Of a stretch of DNA of 64,000 nt, positions 13,981-28,640 are shown piece by piece. Both the position numbers and the translations under genes were made by a program. A model generated the notes under the pieces. The model was not told the DNA's origin. It did not search any database and saw only the letters and a list, made by a program, of their open reading frames with translations. Numbering within the stretch: the first letter of the stretch is position 1; each line of letters starts with the position of its first letter. This DNA comes from Pagrus major (Eukaryota > Chordata > Actinopteri > Spariformes > Sparidae): assembly GCF_040436345.1 (NCBI RefSeq), contig NC_133215.1:23363806-23427805 (forward strand), written 5' to 3'.

Positions 13981-16871
13981 TGTTATTCTGTTGTTGTCTA
14001 AGTGCGTGTCCTTTTCTGATACCTCACGTATACCATTGTCTAGAGACTGGGGGTCACACAGTAAGTGAGTCATTACATTGCTGCCCTTTCACAGTTTCAC
14101 TGTGAAACTAGTTGCGGCACCACAGAGGACACAGAGACCAGGTGCTGCAGCTGGGTTTGTGACCTTTAATGAGTAGACTGTGTACAGAATGATCAGAGGA
14201 ATGTGTGGATGCAACATTCATTGGTTGTTGATTTGATGATTGTGGATTGTGTCTAGGTACCGTTGGTTTTTGAAGTGTTTGAACACGTGCCTGGTGTTTT
14301 ATTGTTTTACGACAAGTATTTTCAAATCTATCTGACCCTGGTTTGGATGTACCATGTGTGTCCATGTGCTGTTTCCATATTCCAACTAAAGCTGTGGGAT
14401 CCTCCTTACATCAAATTGCAAGTCTTAAATCGAACGGAAAAAGGAGAATGAGTTAGTATGAAATGCAGACAGGAGGATTTTCATTCCTTGCACCAAACTT
14501 AAAATTATTCCAAACTAATCAAAAGCTGTTCTAATTCATCAGCCTTGTCCTGCAGCCTGTTAAAGCCTCTTTACTCTGGTGGGACAGTTTTTTTCCAGTG
14601 ATTACTGGGGGACAATTGGCCACTGAAAGCTCTATTGAGCATAAAGAAAGTCATCAACACACCTCATAAGAACACTGATGCTCATTTGATACAAGGAATA
14701 TATTGTATAGTATGTCTAAATATTGTTGAAAATAACATGTAGTAGAGCCAGCACACTTGACCCTCATGCATCCACTGTGACATAATTATGGGATAGTGGT
14801 CATTTTAACCAGGTTGATTTTGTGTCCTTTAATTTTTCACTTGAATTCAAGCGTAAATAAGCCGCTTCCACCAGCTTTTAGTTTCTCTATTTTTGATGTT
14901 TATTCTATTAAATTTCATGAAGCATCCAACATTATCACGCAAGTGTTAAAACTGGCTTTCAGGAAGCCACAGATGCCCCAACTATGCAAATCCCCCTGTG
15001 ATAGTTTCTGTTATAGCTGCTTGCTTTTGCATTCTTCCACCACGCTTGGTCTAATGACCTGCAGGACTGTGCATAATTGTTTCATTTATTTTAGCACATA
15101 CCAGTAAAATATGCGTATCCATCAGAGATTTGCATCGGCAGCTAGGCGGTGACACCGTTTTCAGCCCCTCCGGGAGCTATTCTGGGTGAGCACCTTACAT
15201 TTTTCCCTGACGGCATTTCACAGCACAGCCAACAGCCGTGGCAGGTAAAGGTCGGGGGAAGAGGAAGTGTGGAGTCCAGGGGAATACGGCTGATTTTAGC
15301 TCTCCTTCATTAGCTGTGCCCTACTCTTGCTCTCACTGAGATTTCTTTTTAGCACATGTGTGGAGGAGCGTAAGGTGACTGAGCAGAAAACAGAGTGCAG
15401 CCTCGCTCCTTCTGAGCCTGTAACGCAGAAAAAGGTCACAAGCATCATCGGCCTCCATCAAACTATCGTTTTCTTGCCGTTCACGCTTCATTAATCCTCA
15501 TCGTCCTGCTCTCTTACCCAGAATCTGTAGTCAAACATTTCCAGTTGTGTCCATTTCCTCTGTCTTTGATTTAATCCCGGCGCCTCTTTCTCATTAAAAC
15601 TCCTCAACTCGCCCTCCTTTGATGCTCCTCGGGCTCTCACTCCCAGTCAGCTCCTTTTCTCCCTCTTTGAAATTGTCCTTTCATTTCCATAACTTTCCTT
15701 CTCCTTCCCGGCTCTTTTGTCACCAACAGAAGCTTTGGATTTAGAAGATTAAAGATCAAAAGCAGACACAAGTGCAGCCTACAGTCAATGTATTGCTTGA
15801 ATAAAGTGAACAAGCTGCAGGGCATCTAAAACAAAAAGCTGTTATTGCCTGGCCAGAGTATTTAATTAAGTGAACACGGTCCGGTGTGTACGAGTGCCAC
15901 AGAGTCACGTTCATTGAAACAGAGAAGCTTAGCCAGACACCAGCAGTGAATCTGGCGTTGTATTGAAGAATTTGCTGCAGAGGCTCGACATGACTTTACT
16001 TTGTTTTCTGACCTTTTCTCAACGAGGTCTGCAAAATAAGGCAATAACCAAAGAATTGGTGTTGACTCAGGGACACGCAGATCATCTGCCTTTAAGATTG
16101 TGGAGGAGTAGTTTCCCACTCACTGTCGGCCTCGCGGCAGAAATAAAGGCAGCAGCACGTTTAGTTTCATTCATGACTGCACAGTTTATATTCTCTAACA
16201 GGGAAGTTATCTGATGGATCATTGATGAATCTGAGGTGTCGTTTCAGACCTTTTTAGTATTTATCAGTATTAGTTTTGAGTTAGAAATACACTCAATTCT
16301 GATTTTACAGATGGAACAAAAACATGCTAGAAATTGAGATGGTGTGAATAATATCACACTTTGCATTCTGTTACCTTTTAATTTAACTCCACGGTGACTC
16401 TTTTATTATCACCAGTGTTTGTATTGTGATCACCGGCCTCCTGTTCCTGTCATCATTATGCATGATAATAAAATATCCACTACTGGTGTGATGAATATGT
16501 TCCATGATAATTAGACAGGGTGTTACTTTTTCAGCTGAAACTGCGCAAGTTGCATACAAATTTGCCTCAGATCCATTTGTAATGAATGTCTGTGACAGAA
16601 AGGCTTTGTTGCAGTGCAGAAACCGTGTGTGTGATTCTCTAGTTTTTCATTTTTAGAGTTGCATATGATTCTTCATGTATCCAAATGTCACAAAAGGACA
16701 GTTTAGATAAATACAGAAAGCATTCCTGCTGTCAACATATCTGTAAATCTTTGACTCAACTTTGTCCCCAGCCTGTTACACTCTGTACTAATGTTTCTAG
16801 GTTCCAGGTCTCCTAAAGTGGCTGTTGTCAGACGATAGTTTTTGAACTTGTTGTTGTGTTTTATCTTCCAG

Positions 16872-17020
16872 TACCGGATTGGGCAGCTGTACATGATCAG
16901 CAAACACAGCCATGAGCAGAGTGATCGAGGGGAAGGGGTGGAGGTGGTCCAGAATGAACCGTATGAAGACCCGGAGCACGGCCAAGGGCAGTTCACAGAG
17001 AAACGAGTCTACCTCAACAG
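16872..17020 (+). CDS. pitpnc1: pitpnc1 exon 2 (first in window)
   Basis: Preceded by TTATCTTCCAG and followed by GTCAGT. It is 149 nt and enters in phase 0 as YRIGQLYMISKHSHEQ, ending with two bases (AG) that complete Ser with the next exon. The GEGVEVVQNEP and FTEKRVYLN peptides are hallmark PITP beta-strand and loop sequence that distinguishes PITPNC1/PITPNM from PITPNA/B. Confidence 0.93.
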
Positions 17021-20000
17021 GTCAGTGGCACACCTTTTATACATGTGTTTAATTTGAATGTGGAGTACTCTTACACCCTACTGGCAGGTCATTTAGCTCA
17101 TGTTTGGTTAAGTATGTAGCCAGTTCATGGGAGTGGATATGTCTTTTATCAGCAGAATCATCCGGTCCACAGGACATAATTTGTCAAAGGACAACATGAG
17201 CCACCTTTTCTGTAATGTGGCCCCTGAAGTGTATCTGCATATGAAGTGGCAAAGATTACAGTCATTGGATAAGGCTGTAAAGGTTTGCGCAAACACAGAT
17301 ACACACATGCAGGCCCTGAAATTCATTCCACGTCCGTTTGTCTGAGTGACTTATCCATCATGGTTATATATCAGCATCTCACTGCATCCTGTGATCCCGT
17401 GTTTGTGTGTGGTCACACATCTGCATGTACAAACAGTTTTGTTACATCTACATGAATCACAGAAGGATGACAAAGAACAGGGTGGAGAATATGTGAAGAA
17501 GAAAAGAAAATGACTGTGGGATGGAAAGAACAAAACATAAGGGCAAAAGAGGGGGGAAAAGAGGGAGGCACAGAGATGCTGTGGGCCATTTGTTTGAGCA
17601 CAAATACCTGTGTCAGCGTTCGCAATGCCGGGGAACTAATTATGTTGAGTCAGCACAGCTCTGCTCTTCAGAGGAGAGGAGAGGAAGAAGGCAGAGGGAG
17701 CAAACAGAGATAAGTCAGGCTTCTATTGAGGTACTTTCATCCAATTTGCTCTGTCTATACCGCAATTTCAGAAAAAGACATTTTTTACATTTGCTCAAGG
17801 CTTTGTTTGGACGGTGAAGGAATCATGGTGTGAATAGCTAACGAATGGAGGAGGTTGTTTTATGGATTGTTGTCTTTGCACACCTATTCAACTGTAGCTT
17901 TTGTTGCAAGACTAAAAAATGTCATCCATGACAGCTTCTTAGATATGCTCACGCCATTACACCTAGGTGTTAGCTTCTCCAACAGGCTAACACCGGTGTT
18001 AGCTTCTCTAATGGGCTACCATAGGTCTTAGCTTCTCCAACAGGCTAATATTGTTGTTGGCTTCTCTAACAGGCTAACATTGGTGTTAGCTTCTCTAACA
18101 GGCTTACATCGATGTTAGCTTCTCTAGCAGGCTAACATCGGTGTTAGCTTCTCTAACAGGCTTAAGTCGATGTTAGCTTCTCTAGCAGGCTTACATCGAT
18201 GTTAGCTTCTCTAGCAGGCTAACATCGGTGTTAGCTTCTCTAACAGGCTAACATCGGTGTTAGCTTCTTTAACAGGCTAACACCCATGTTAGCTTCTCCA
18301 AAAGGCTAACAGCAGTAGTAGTTTCTTAGATATGCTCATGCCATTACACCTTGTGTGTTTGAGTCTCTATTGTGTTAAGTCAAGTATGAATAAATATCTT
18401 GCTCCCGGCCAGACATTTGAACAGCTTGCTTACAACTCTCTTTATCTATGGAGGCAACTGTAATAGAGAGAAAGTGAGAAGCGATGAAAGCAATACAGAA
18501 CAGAAGAGTGAAAGAAACCCTCAGCTCTTATGTCCGTTTACATCTGCAGCTTAGATGGAAAAAGGCAAAACACTGACCTTTTTCCAGAGTATCTGCCATC
18601 TTGTTAAGATAAAATGTTCATTTCTCAGGATGAACATGAGACGATGCATAAATGCCACTTCTTTGAATTGGTGCTTTGGAGAGGTTTGCAGTTTCCCATG
18701 TAATGTTTCAGCCCTGTCACAAAAGGTGATTTGTTGTAGAGTTGTTTGCCTGACAGGTTGCAAAAACTTAAGACATTAATGTGAATAATCACCTACGACT
18801 GCCCCATACAATCTGTTCAAATCCATCTGTGCTGTAAATCAAAAGTAATCGGTCCTGAATGAAAAAAGACAGAAAGACGCAAATGAACAGAGAAACTGAA
18901 GATGACAGTAAACAAAACTCTGAGTGATTTCTGGATAAACAAAATGTAGTAGATTAAACTAATATCTTCATATCAAGTAATGAACAATCATGATAGATAA
19001 TGTTATTGTAAGGATTTTACCATCCATCTGGTTCTGCGACAACGAAACATTTAGCTCTGATTCAGCAGCAGGGAAGTAAATCTGGGCCCGTTCTGTCACG
19101 CTTCAGCCACCCCATTAGCCCTCACAATCTGCCTCGTGCTGTACTTCACTATTTGGCCAAATACCATTCGACCTGAACATCGATTCCATGCTTGTTCTGT
19201 CAATAACCTTCATTAAAAGTGCAGACGGGTTGGTTGATTTTATGAATAAAGTGTTCCCTTTCCTTTGAAGCGTTCAACTAAACTAGGGTGTGTGTTTTTT
19301 TTCTCCAAGTTTTCTAAATACGAATTCAGGCGTTGGTGTGAAAACAACCCACCATGCTTGCACGTTTTGGAAACGTGGGCCCCGTCCCAGCAGCTATTGG
19401 CAAAGATCTTTTAAAAGAACATGGAGGGAATGGGAGAAATCAACAGATGGGGGTGTGGGAGGAGTGTCAGTCTCTTTTGTTGGGAGGGGGAGAGAGAGAG
19501 AGAGAGAGAGTGGAAAAGCCTGCCAACATTCACACAATGTGACCGTCGAAGGCTGTTTTTATTCACAGCCGTCACGATGCAGTGGGCGCCATTTTTGTCT
19601 TCCTTAAGAAAGTGTTTTCCATGTCAATCAAATGAAGTGGAGATGAAGGCAGGCTACATAAAAGCCTGTTCACTTCTGTGTTTGACACGTCTCATAATAA
19701 AAGTTCTGAACGCAGCTTCAATTATAGTCTTAGCAGAGTTCATGGTTCAAAATCAGGGAATGTCAAGCATGAATAGTCACAAACAAAGTCCCCCGAGTCT
19801 ACATATTGGCAGTATACTGTACCTCTGTGAACAGTGAACACATGGTAGATGATGCAAAGGCTGCCAGAAGGGTCTCAAATGCAAAGTTTGACATTTTAGG
19901 AATTACGCTGCTTCACTTTCTTGCCAAGAGTTTGAGGAGATGTATACCTCTCTCATGTCTGTATGGTAAGTATGAAGCTACTGACTGCAACTAGTTAGTT

Positions 20001-23000
20001 GAACGTAAAGACTGGAAACAATGTTCAACAGCGCCGTCTACAGTGAGGAAATGGCATGCTAGGGAGCTAATTCTCGTCTCATTTTTGATCAAATTCAATG
20101 CCCCGTATCGTTATTTTCCATGCTACCTCTGCTGTCATATTTTGCGGGATCAGTGTGATGGCAGTTTCCACGGGAATGAAGCAGTTGAGGCTTTTGTCGT
20201 ATGAAATGGGGAGTGTTTTCATCTAAAGTAGGTTGGAACAACGATAGACATCGCCCAGTCAAGAAGTAGTCCAGCCCATAATCCTCCAGTAAAACCACAA
20301 TGTGTGGTTTTTACACTTTGTGTTGGGACAGATTACACAAAGAAGTTACAATGTTTTAGAGGAGCTGTTAGCAGAATTGGTTATCTTTTAGATGGAGGTG
20401 TTTTCCCCGTTTTCAGTATTTGATCTAAGCTATGCTGACTGACTGTTGTCTGTAGCTTCACGGGCAATGTTTCATGATTAGTCTGACAATTATTCTCTTG
20501 AATATTGTCGCAGTACTCAGAAACATTGAAACAGTGAAATGCCCATCACAAGGGGATTTCTTGACATTGCTTGCTTTGTCAGACCAACAGTCTAAAACCA
20601 AAGATGTTCATTTTACTATGATATGAGCCTACCTAGTGACAAAGAAAAGCAGCCACTCCTCAAATTGATAGAGAATCTTTTTTGACTCGTTACTGCCACA
20701 GAGGTGCCCTTGAGCAACTCCCTCAAACCCCAACTACTCTAGTGGAGCTGCTCAGTGGTCAGCAGATCAGACTGTGATTGGAGTGAGCAGTTTGCTGGTA
20801 TGAATGTGTGTAACTGTGTGAATGTGAACGGGGTGTAACTAAAAAGAGAGCAGAGCTTTCAGCTAAAATGTCCTGGATAAATTACATTTAATACGATCAC
20901 AAAGCATTGTGAGGTTTGTGTTTTTTTTTGGTCTGGGGTTAAACAAAAAAACCTTTAAAGGTACCATGTTGTAAAATCTGTTTGTGTTTGATTCCTCCTG
21001 GATTAAAGCTTCTGGAAGCATGTTTTTTTCACACCATCCATCACTGTTCTGTCTTTTGAGCAGACATTCCTTTAAAAAGTGGAACATGTTTTGGAAGATT
21101 GCCGTGATAACAGAAGCAATTTCAGCCCAATCCCTGCTTTGCTGCTACATTCTCACAGTCTCTCTCCTAATATGTCCGTGTCTGTCTCAATGTCTCTCTG
21201 CAGTAAATTGCCCAGCTGGGCTCGAGCAGTGGTTCCGAAAATCTTCTACGTGACAGAGAAAGCATGGAACTACTACCCTTACACCGTAACAGGTGAGCGT
21301 GTGCTCTAACAAAAAGAGCCTTACTTTAAAGGTGTAATATGTAAGAAATGGCCACTTTAGAAGGGGGGTTAGCGTTTAACTCGAGGAACTGCTAACTGCT
21401 GCTAATTGTAGCTGCTGTTAGCTAGTTAGCTCAGTTAACCTTGCAGCTAGTGGTCCAGACTGGGTTTTCAGAGAACCGGGGATGTGTTGGTGGGCTAGCT
21501 GGTTAGCATGATATCTCGACAACACAATACATAGACGTCATAATGTCAAAACTGTTATTCAGTATGAGTTTTCGTGATGCATATTTCTGGCAAAATATTG
21601 TAAATTTCCACTGCAACTTCAGACATGTGTTGTATAATTCAGGAAGCTCCAATGCCTGGTTTTTCAGCTACTCCATATACCATCTCAGAAGAACATGTGA
21701 AATGGTGAAAATACGTGCATTCTAGGCCTAAATTTAAATGAAATGTGAAAAATCAGTGGCCTGATCACAAAAGAGACTCTGCAACATGGATCAATAAAGT
21801 AACTTTAGACTCTAAAAGGTATTGACAGCAGGGATAGACTACAAACAACCTATATTGCCCCTAATGCTGACACGCAACATTTAAAGATAACCCGGTTTAA
21901 ATGTGGTGATGACACGACGATCAGTCGCACCATAGCAGCCATCTGTTTGTCACTGTGTCAGGAATACACAGCGAGAAAGCATCACCATGTTTTTGTAAAC
22001 ACTATATGCCAACATGTACATTATGCACTGTACACGAAGCAAATGCGTTTTATCCACACAGACGTAGAATGAGAGCAGCAGTGGAACAAGCTTGGCCATT
22101 TAAATCACAGACTTGACAAGCAACCAGTAGTCAGGAGGAGTGCAACGATCAGAGCCGCAGTAGCCCAGAACATATTTCCGTTTTCACAATCCTGATGAAG
22201 GGGGAAGTGTTACAAGTCTTAGGAATACGGATTAAAGGGAATTTCTTCTTGATGAGAGCAAATTAGAGAAAGTGGAGGAAAAAGTCCCTGAGGAGGGGAG
22301 GATGTGAGGTATCAGATCTGTGACGGGATTTTTTCTACATTGTGGTCTTCTCATTTCTTTTCATGCTGTGGGAAATTTGAAGATGGTTTGTGACTCACTG
22401 TGATTCTCTTGTGTTCTGTCTCTGCTCTGACCTGATGTCGGTGTCATCCCATGCCACGGCCTGTAGAATATACAGTAAGTACCCTCTGTGCATATTTCAA
22501 AATAAAGACACTTGGGGAGGCAGCACTGAACTGAGCAGAGTGCCTATTTCATTGCTCCGTCTCCTTCTGTCGGTCCAGTTCATGGTGTCCACCATGTAGC
22601 AACTGCAAACTTCTATTTAACCCAACGTAAAAGCAAGGCTTTTAACATTGGGGATTGGAAATCACCTGTCTTACATTTGAAGCGTCTGACAGCTTGAATA
22701 AAAAATACTAAAATGCTAAAATGCACATATTAAAGCGTCTGTGGTTCACTCTGTTTAGAAGCTATGATGTCTGTTTACAGAGGTGAATTATTCAGCCTGC
22801 TGCTATTTGAAGTGCAGCTCGCGTATCTTGCTGTTACATAATTTTTCACAACGGGATTAGGTTTGTTAGTTACAACACCTGCATCTTCAACTTCTGCTGT
22901 GAGCACACTTAATTTACCCCTTCATCACACAACACACACACACACACACACACACAAACAGGTATGCACATCTATCTGTGTTAGGATTTTACATTAACTT

Positions 23001-26000
23001 TCACCCAGATCCCAGGTCTGTAACAGTTTGTCAGACATAATGTAGGTGATAACAACAAACGAAACATCATTACATCATGTCATGTGTTGAAAACTTGTAT
23101 GTAGAAGTAAACATGTATGTAACGCTGTGATCCTACCCTCTCACTGAAGTCACATAGTGCAGAAACAAGTGATGGGGAGGCGGAGTGGCAAATCTTAAGA
23201 TAGAAAAGTTACATTATGTTGCTCAGGACCTCAGAAACTGTTTTGCAGCTGTCAGGACTGGTCTTTTGTCCCCATGAGGACTACTGGTCCTGACACGGTC
23301 GGTGTTTATGCCAAAAAAGGTCCCCACTACGTAATATAAACACTTACCCACTCATACACACACACATACAGAATCTTGCTTATGTCACTTTAGGGGGACT
23401 GTCTTAGACTTACATTCATTTCCTGGAGACTATTTGGACCCGAGCCATAACCACTCCGTGCCTAACCCTAACCTTACCTTAACAATGACCTAAACAGCTG
23501 ACTCATTTATCAGCGTTTTTCAATTTGGGGGACAGATTTTTTCCCCAGTTGCACCAGTCGCCCCAGTTAACTGGTCTTTAGTCTGATGTGTGTGTCCACA
23601 CCACAGCACACACACACCAGCCAGCTTGTCTTTGCTAATAAGCAGAACTGCTAATGTGACCTGTGATTAACCCTTGAAAACACTTGAAGCCTTGGCAGAA
23701 TTAGCTGACACATTTTGTCGACACACATGCATCCGATTAGACTCAGCTACAGGGCTTCTGTCGTGCAGAGTGAGAAATGTCGAACGCATGAGTCATGCCA
23801 CTTTGGGGTGCGGGGAAAAGAGGGGAAAAAAAACAACACTGCGATGACAGAATGCTTGATATTGTCTCTGTTTATGTGTGGGGGAGATTTGTGTTCACAT
23901 ATGAGTCAGTTTAAATGCCAAGATAGTTTTTTAAAAAAGAAAACCATCACAAAAGCTTTAAGAATTGTCTTGACTTTTGCCAATTTTGACAAGGAGATAT
24001 AACGACATACTATACAGCGAGGAAGAACAAAGACGGAGAGAGACAGAAAGTTCCAACAGAAGCTTTGACAGCCAGTGTTAATGCAGTAAAAGTACTTTGA
24101 CGCACTACCAGTGAAAGAAGCTGGTCCCTTTTTGACAGCTGTGTACCATAAAGTAGAGTTAAGATGTAAATCCAAACCCAGAAACTCCGTCTGAATTATC
24201 ACCAGATGTAAGAAGTGTTTAATTTCTGCAGAATGGACCGTTCACCACTTCTATTTATACTCTTTAAATGCTTTTAAAGGCAGTAAGGCAACACATGACA
24301 GCTTGCTTTTTATTTTATTCTTTCTTGTCTTTTTTTTTTCCCACAGTGCTCATTCCTGCCCAAGTTCTCCATCCACATAGAGACAAAATACGAGGACAAC
24401 AAAGGGTGCAATGACAATGTGAGTATACTGCGTGTGTGACATGTATTGCATGTTTGTACATCCACGAGAAAGAATGGAATCCTGTGATACTGATGGTTTT
24501 TTTTGTTTTTTTGTTTAATGTCACACAATATACAAGCTTTTTTTGCAAAACACACAACAAATGCAATTACTTTGGACAAGGATCCCTTTAATTTACTCTG
24601 AAATGTGCAGGACATTTTCCAGTTGTTTTAAAATACCTCCAGCATGTCCATTTCTGAACTGCAGTTTCTTGGTTAACATACACACAAACACTGATATTTC
24701 TGCATGAAGCCAGGTCAATTAATCAGCCGGGCTCTAACTCCAATACTAATCTCTGACATTATGTTAACTCGGCCTGTCTTCTGTCCTTCTTATACACCAA
24801 TCTCCACAGCAAAATAAGCCTATTTAAAACACAATTATCTGATAGCAGACATATGGTTGAAAACAAGACCTCTGCGACGGCTGAATGAGTAAAACCATCT
24901 GGACAGATTTGGCAACACACAGACCCTCCTGTTGTATCATAATGCCAACTATACAATGCACCTTGAGAGTCTGCCAAAAAACGGCTTCACTTGTTGGACA
25001 GCTAATTTCATTTGGGCTGTTGGCCTACTCACTTTCTTTCTCTCTATATTTTCCTCCACTCTCCAGTTTATAGGGGCATTAGTCATCAAATGAAACGCTG
25101 CCACTGCCTGGACAGTGAGGAAGAGGAATGGTAGGGTAGTGTGCAACAGACAAATAGCCTGTAATATATCATGATGGGCAGCAAACAGGTTCATTTTAGT
25201 GTGTCTTCATATTTTTCTTCAAATTGTCAGCGATTTAGTGATTGTATAAGGGAGGAATGGCTCCCAACTTGACTCAAGTCTCTTGTTGACAGACTAGTTT
25301 ATACATGCACAGGAAAGTAAGGAGACAGAAATGGGCAGACTGTCGTGTTCGTTAAACATGCAGCGATCTTTTAGATTGATGCTTCTTCGGTGTGACAAGA
25401 GAAGGCAACAGATCAGGAACTTTTTAATGAAATCTAACAGAAATCGCCTGCAGTCACAGCACTTCATTGGTAAAAGCTGAGACAAATCACAGTTCTGTTA
25501 CATAAATATGCTTTTGTTTGTGTGTTTACATCCCAGACAGTTTGAGATGCTCGTGCATATGAGCAGAGATATTAGAGCAGCACGTCATCGTCTGCATGCA
25601 CACACTCCAGTCAATGATTCAATGATACAGCTGCACTACTTTGTGTTACATCTTCAGGGCAAACAAACAAGAAGCTCTGCATGTTTTATGACATTGTATA
25701 ACCACTTCATGAGTCTGTGAGGGGGTTTTGCAATAAAGGATGCTGTGAAATAATATGATTGCAGCTGTGCGCTGCTTTGTTTTGAACATTTTATATAACA
25801 ATATGCTATCTGATCAAGTATCGTGTTTTCCCATGTGTGGATTCTGATGGCATAACATATATCTGGCAAATCTGGGTGTCTTAAGACTGTGTGTGGAAAG
25901 ACCAAAGAAGGACTTGGTGAGTGGAAAGGACTCAGAAATGGAGGGATGAAGGAAAAGCAAGCAAGGAAGGAAGGAAGGAATGGTGCAAGTGAGGAAAATC

Positions 26001-27925
26001 ATGGATGGGTGAACAGGAAATGAGTGGGTGTGTGAATTGACATCATGCATTGAATGGAGGCTGCAGTAACATTGCATGACATGCAGAATTCCACAGTCAA
26101 TGTCAGACACACACATACATGTGCGCTTACACACACACACACATGTGCGCTCACACACACACACACACACACACACTAAGCTTTAACATGTGTCCTGAGG
26201 CTCATGTTGCTCTTGTAATCTCTCCAAGGAGCCCTGAACTACACAGCAGGCAGAATGAGAAAATGCATGTTTCACTCTTTCTCTGTTTTCTTTTGCCATA
26301 TTCAACTTTTAGTACAAGTACAACTTTTTAAATGTTTTTTTTTTTTGTCTAACCGCTCCCGTGTGATGACACATTGCCAATTAGCGCCATAAAACCAGTG
26401 AACTTAGAGGTACAATTACCTCCAGTATGAACATCCATGGAATTGCCTGCAAAGATGCACTTGAACACAGCGCAAAAAACACATCTGACGGCCAACAAGC
26501 TCATAAGCTCATTCGCCTGCGTGAAAAGAAATACCTCTCTGCTGATATACAAAGCATTGTTATGAGTAAGTAGCATTTTTTTGATACCGCTCTCGCTAAG
26601 ATAGCCACTTCTAATCGAGTATATGTATGATAAAAAGTTGAGAATGGCGCTGCTGATGTGGCAAAGGAGAAAAATAAGGAGACAGCATGCTAAAGTTGTG
26701 AAATCATGGATACAACAGCAACAGGCTCTAGGGGCTTTCCCTTTCTTTTTCCGTTTCTCTTGTCCTGCACTGATCTGCTTACCTTAACAGCCAACCAGAG
26801 TGATTTCTCTTACAGTCTGTGATCACAGTCAGCCTTTAAAAAACCCTGGCTGCTGAGTATTTTAGGACAAATGTCCTTCTTTGGATGGAGAATACTGCAT
26901 AATGTCTGTCTTTGTTTTGAGTTTGTTGTGTGTTCACACTGGAAAACTAATAAAATGAAGTGTACCAACAAATACTGGCATCTACAGTAGAATAGTGCAT
27001 AATATTGGCACATAGCATTGAATGAGGAGAACATAGAGTTTTGGTTTGATACTTTTGATACTTACTCAACAACTCTTCAAATTCAAATTAGTACACTCTA
27101 CTACTGAAATCAATGCATACATGCTCATTGAAGATATTTTTCCTTTTCCTTCTCATGTCTGATTACACCAACCCTCCTGCCCTCCGTTCCACCACCGCCT
27201 CCTTTTCAGTGTTTACCCCCTCCATTGCTTCTCCCATCCACCTCTCCCTTTCTTTTCATCCCGGTCACCATTCCTGTTGCTTGGTTGCGCTCATGCATGC
27301 TGACATATCACCCTTATTGTGCCAGCAGTGCTCATCTTCACTGTAAATGACAGAATGTCCCCTCGGAGGGGAGGAGGAATAAAGAAGGGAATGAGAGTGA
27401 AAAGGAAGTAAGAAAGAGGGAGGATGTATGGATATCAGTGGAGAGAGAAAGATCACGTTAACAAAGATGGACTGATGAAGATCTAAATAATGAAAACAGA
27501 AGCCACATTAGCCAATATGTCTATAGAATATTGTCATGAAAACATGTATATTTATAATGCAGAACATCCTGTATTCTGATCGTGACATATATTGATATTT
27601 TGATTTGATATTACCTTTATCATGGTCGAGGATTTCATCCAAATCCGCTACCTCTTATAGAATGATTCCTACATCTAAAATTACTGAGTAACAAAAAAGG
27701 AGAGTGGGCGGCTGGAGCTTGGGCGACGGCATACATATAGAGGAAGGGGAAATATGGGTGGATAGGCAGGTGAATAGAGGAAACATTTGGATTGGAGGTA
27801 TTTACCCTGAAACTCAAGGAAATGTGGAAATAGATATGTAATTCTGGAAAGGATGGACGTGAACTGAAAGGCTCCAGGACGATTGTGGAGGAGTTTTCCG
27901 GACTCTAAACTGTCACTCTGCTAAC

Positions 27926-27968
<43 letters not shown>

Positions 27969-28575
27969 GCTTTATTGTCATTTAGCTATACCTACAAAAG
28001 TAGTGCAGCAAAAATGAGATTACGTTTCTCCGGGATCCCATAACACGAACACAATAAATACACACAATATATTACTATAATAATTTAAAACTAAAACTAT
28101 GACTGAGGCTTATGAAGTGCAGTAGTGCGCATGCTCCAGATCAGCAGTTCAGCAATCTAACAGCTTGTGGAAGGAAGCTGTTGATTGACTGCTGCTAACA
28201 TTTGTTTACACACGTGTATGTTTACAGGAGAAAAAAAAAAAAAATTGATGTGACTAAATTGTGGATGACAAATTATCAAATTTTTCAAATTAAAAAGATC
28301 ATTACAAAAACAAATTGACATTCCACACTTCTTAGCCCACATAGTGTGAAAGTACAGTAGACCCGCACTTTTCATAGAGAACAACACTTGGCTCCAACTT
28401 TTATAGGAGCCAATTCTTGAAAACAAGATATAACATGTGGAAAGTTATGGTGTATCTCCATCTGTTTCTGATGATTTGTTTTCATTCATTTTAATATTTC
28501 AGAAGCCGACTGTACTTAAGTTGAAGATAAAAAATCCCTTAAATGAAGCCTGTGGCCTCTAACCTCACTTTAAAT

Positions 28576-28640
<65 letters not shown>

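Larger units (their letters stand above)
1..16871 (+). other. pitpnc1: presumed intron 1 of pitpnc1 (no coding exon recognised)
   Basis: I recognise no coding exon in the first 16.9 kb. The first pitpnc1 exon in the window opens in phase 0 at the second family exon, so the short exon carrying the initiator methionine should lie upstream; I searched by eye for its expected N-terminal peptide and did not find it. The stretch holds pyrimidine-rich tracts (about 2,080-2,680 and 9,540-9,860), CA/GT microsatellites and a few interspersed repeats listed separately. Open frames here up to 168 codons are low-complexity translations without splice context. Calling this intron is an inference from gene structure; part could be intergenic if the promoter lies inside. 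Confidence 0.55.
17021..21203 (+). other. pitpnc1: pitpnc1 intron with a minisatellite and dispersed repeats
   Basis: 4.2-kb intron holding the GTTAGC minisatellite (17965-18312), a GA tract (19489-19510) and a dispersed repeat (20695-20850). No further coding exon is supported. The acceptor TCTCTCTGCAG ends at 21203. Confidence 0.85.

Noticed and set aside
17965-18312. Regular short repeats with spacers, resembling a CRISPR array
   Set aside because: Units are head to tail with variable short joints, no unique spacers of constant length, no cas genes, and the host is a vertebrate intron. It is a minisatellite.
19290-19837. Overlapping frames of 105 and 138 codons in a pitpnc1 intron
   Set aside because: Contain a GA repeat translation (Arg-Glu run) and no recognisable domain.
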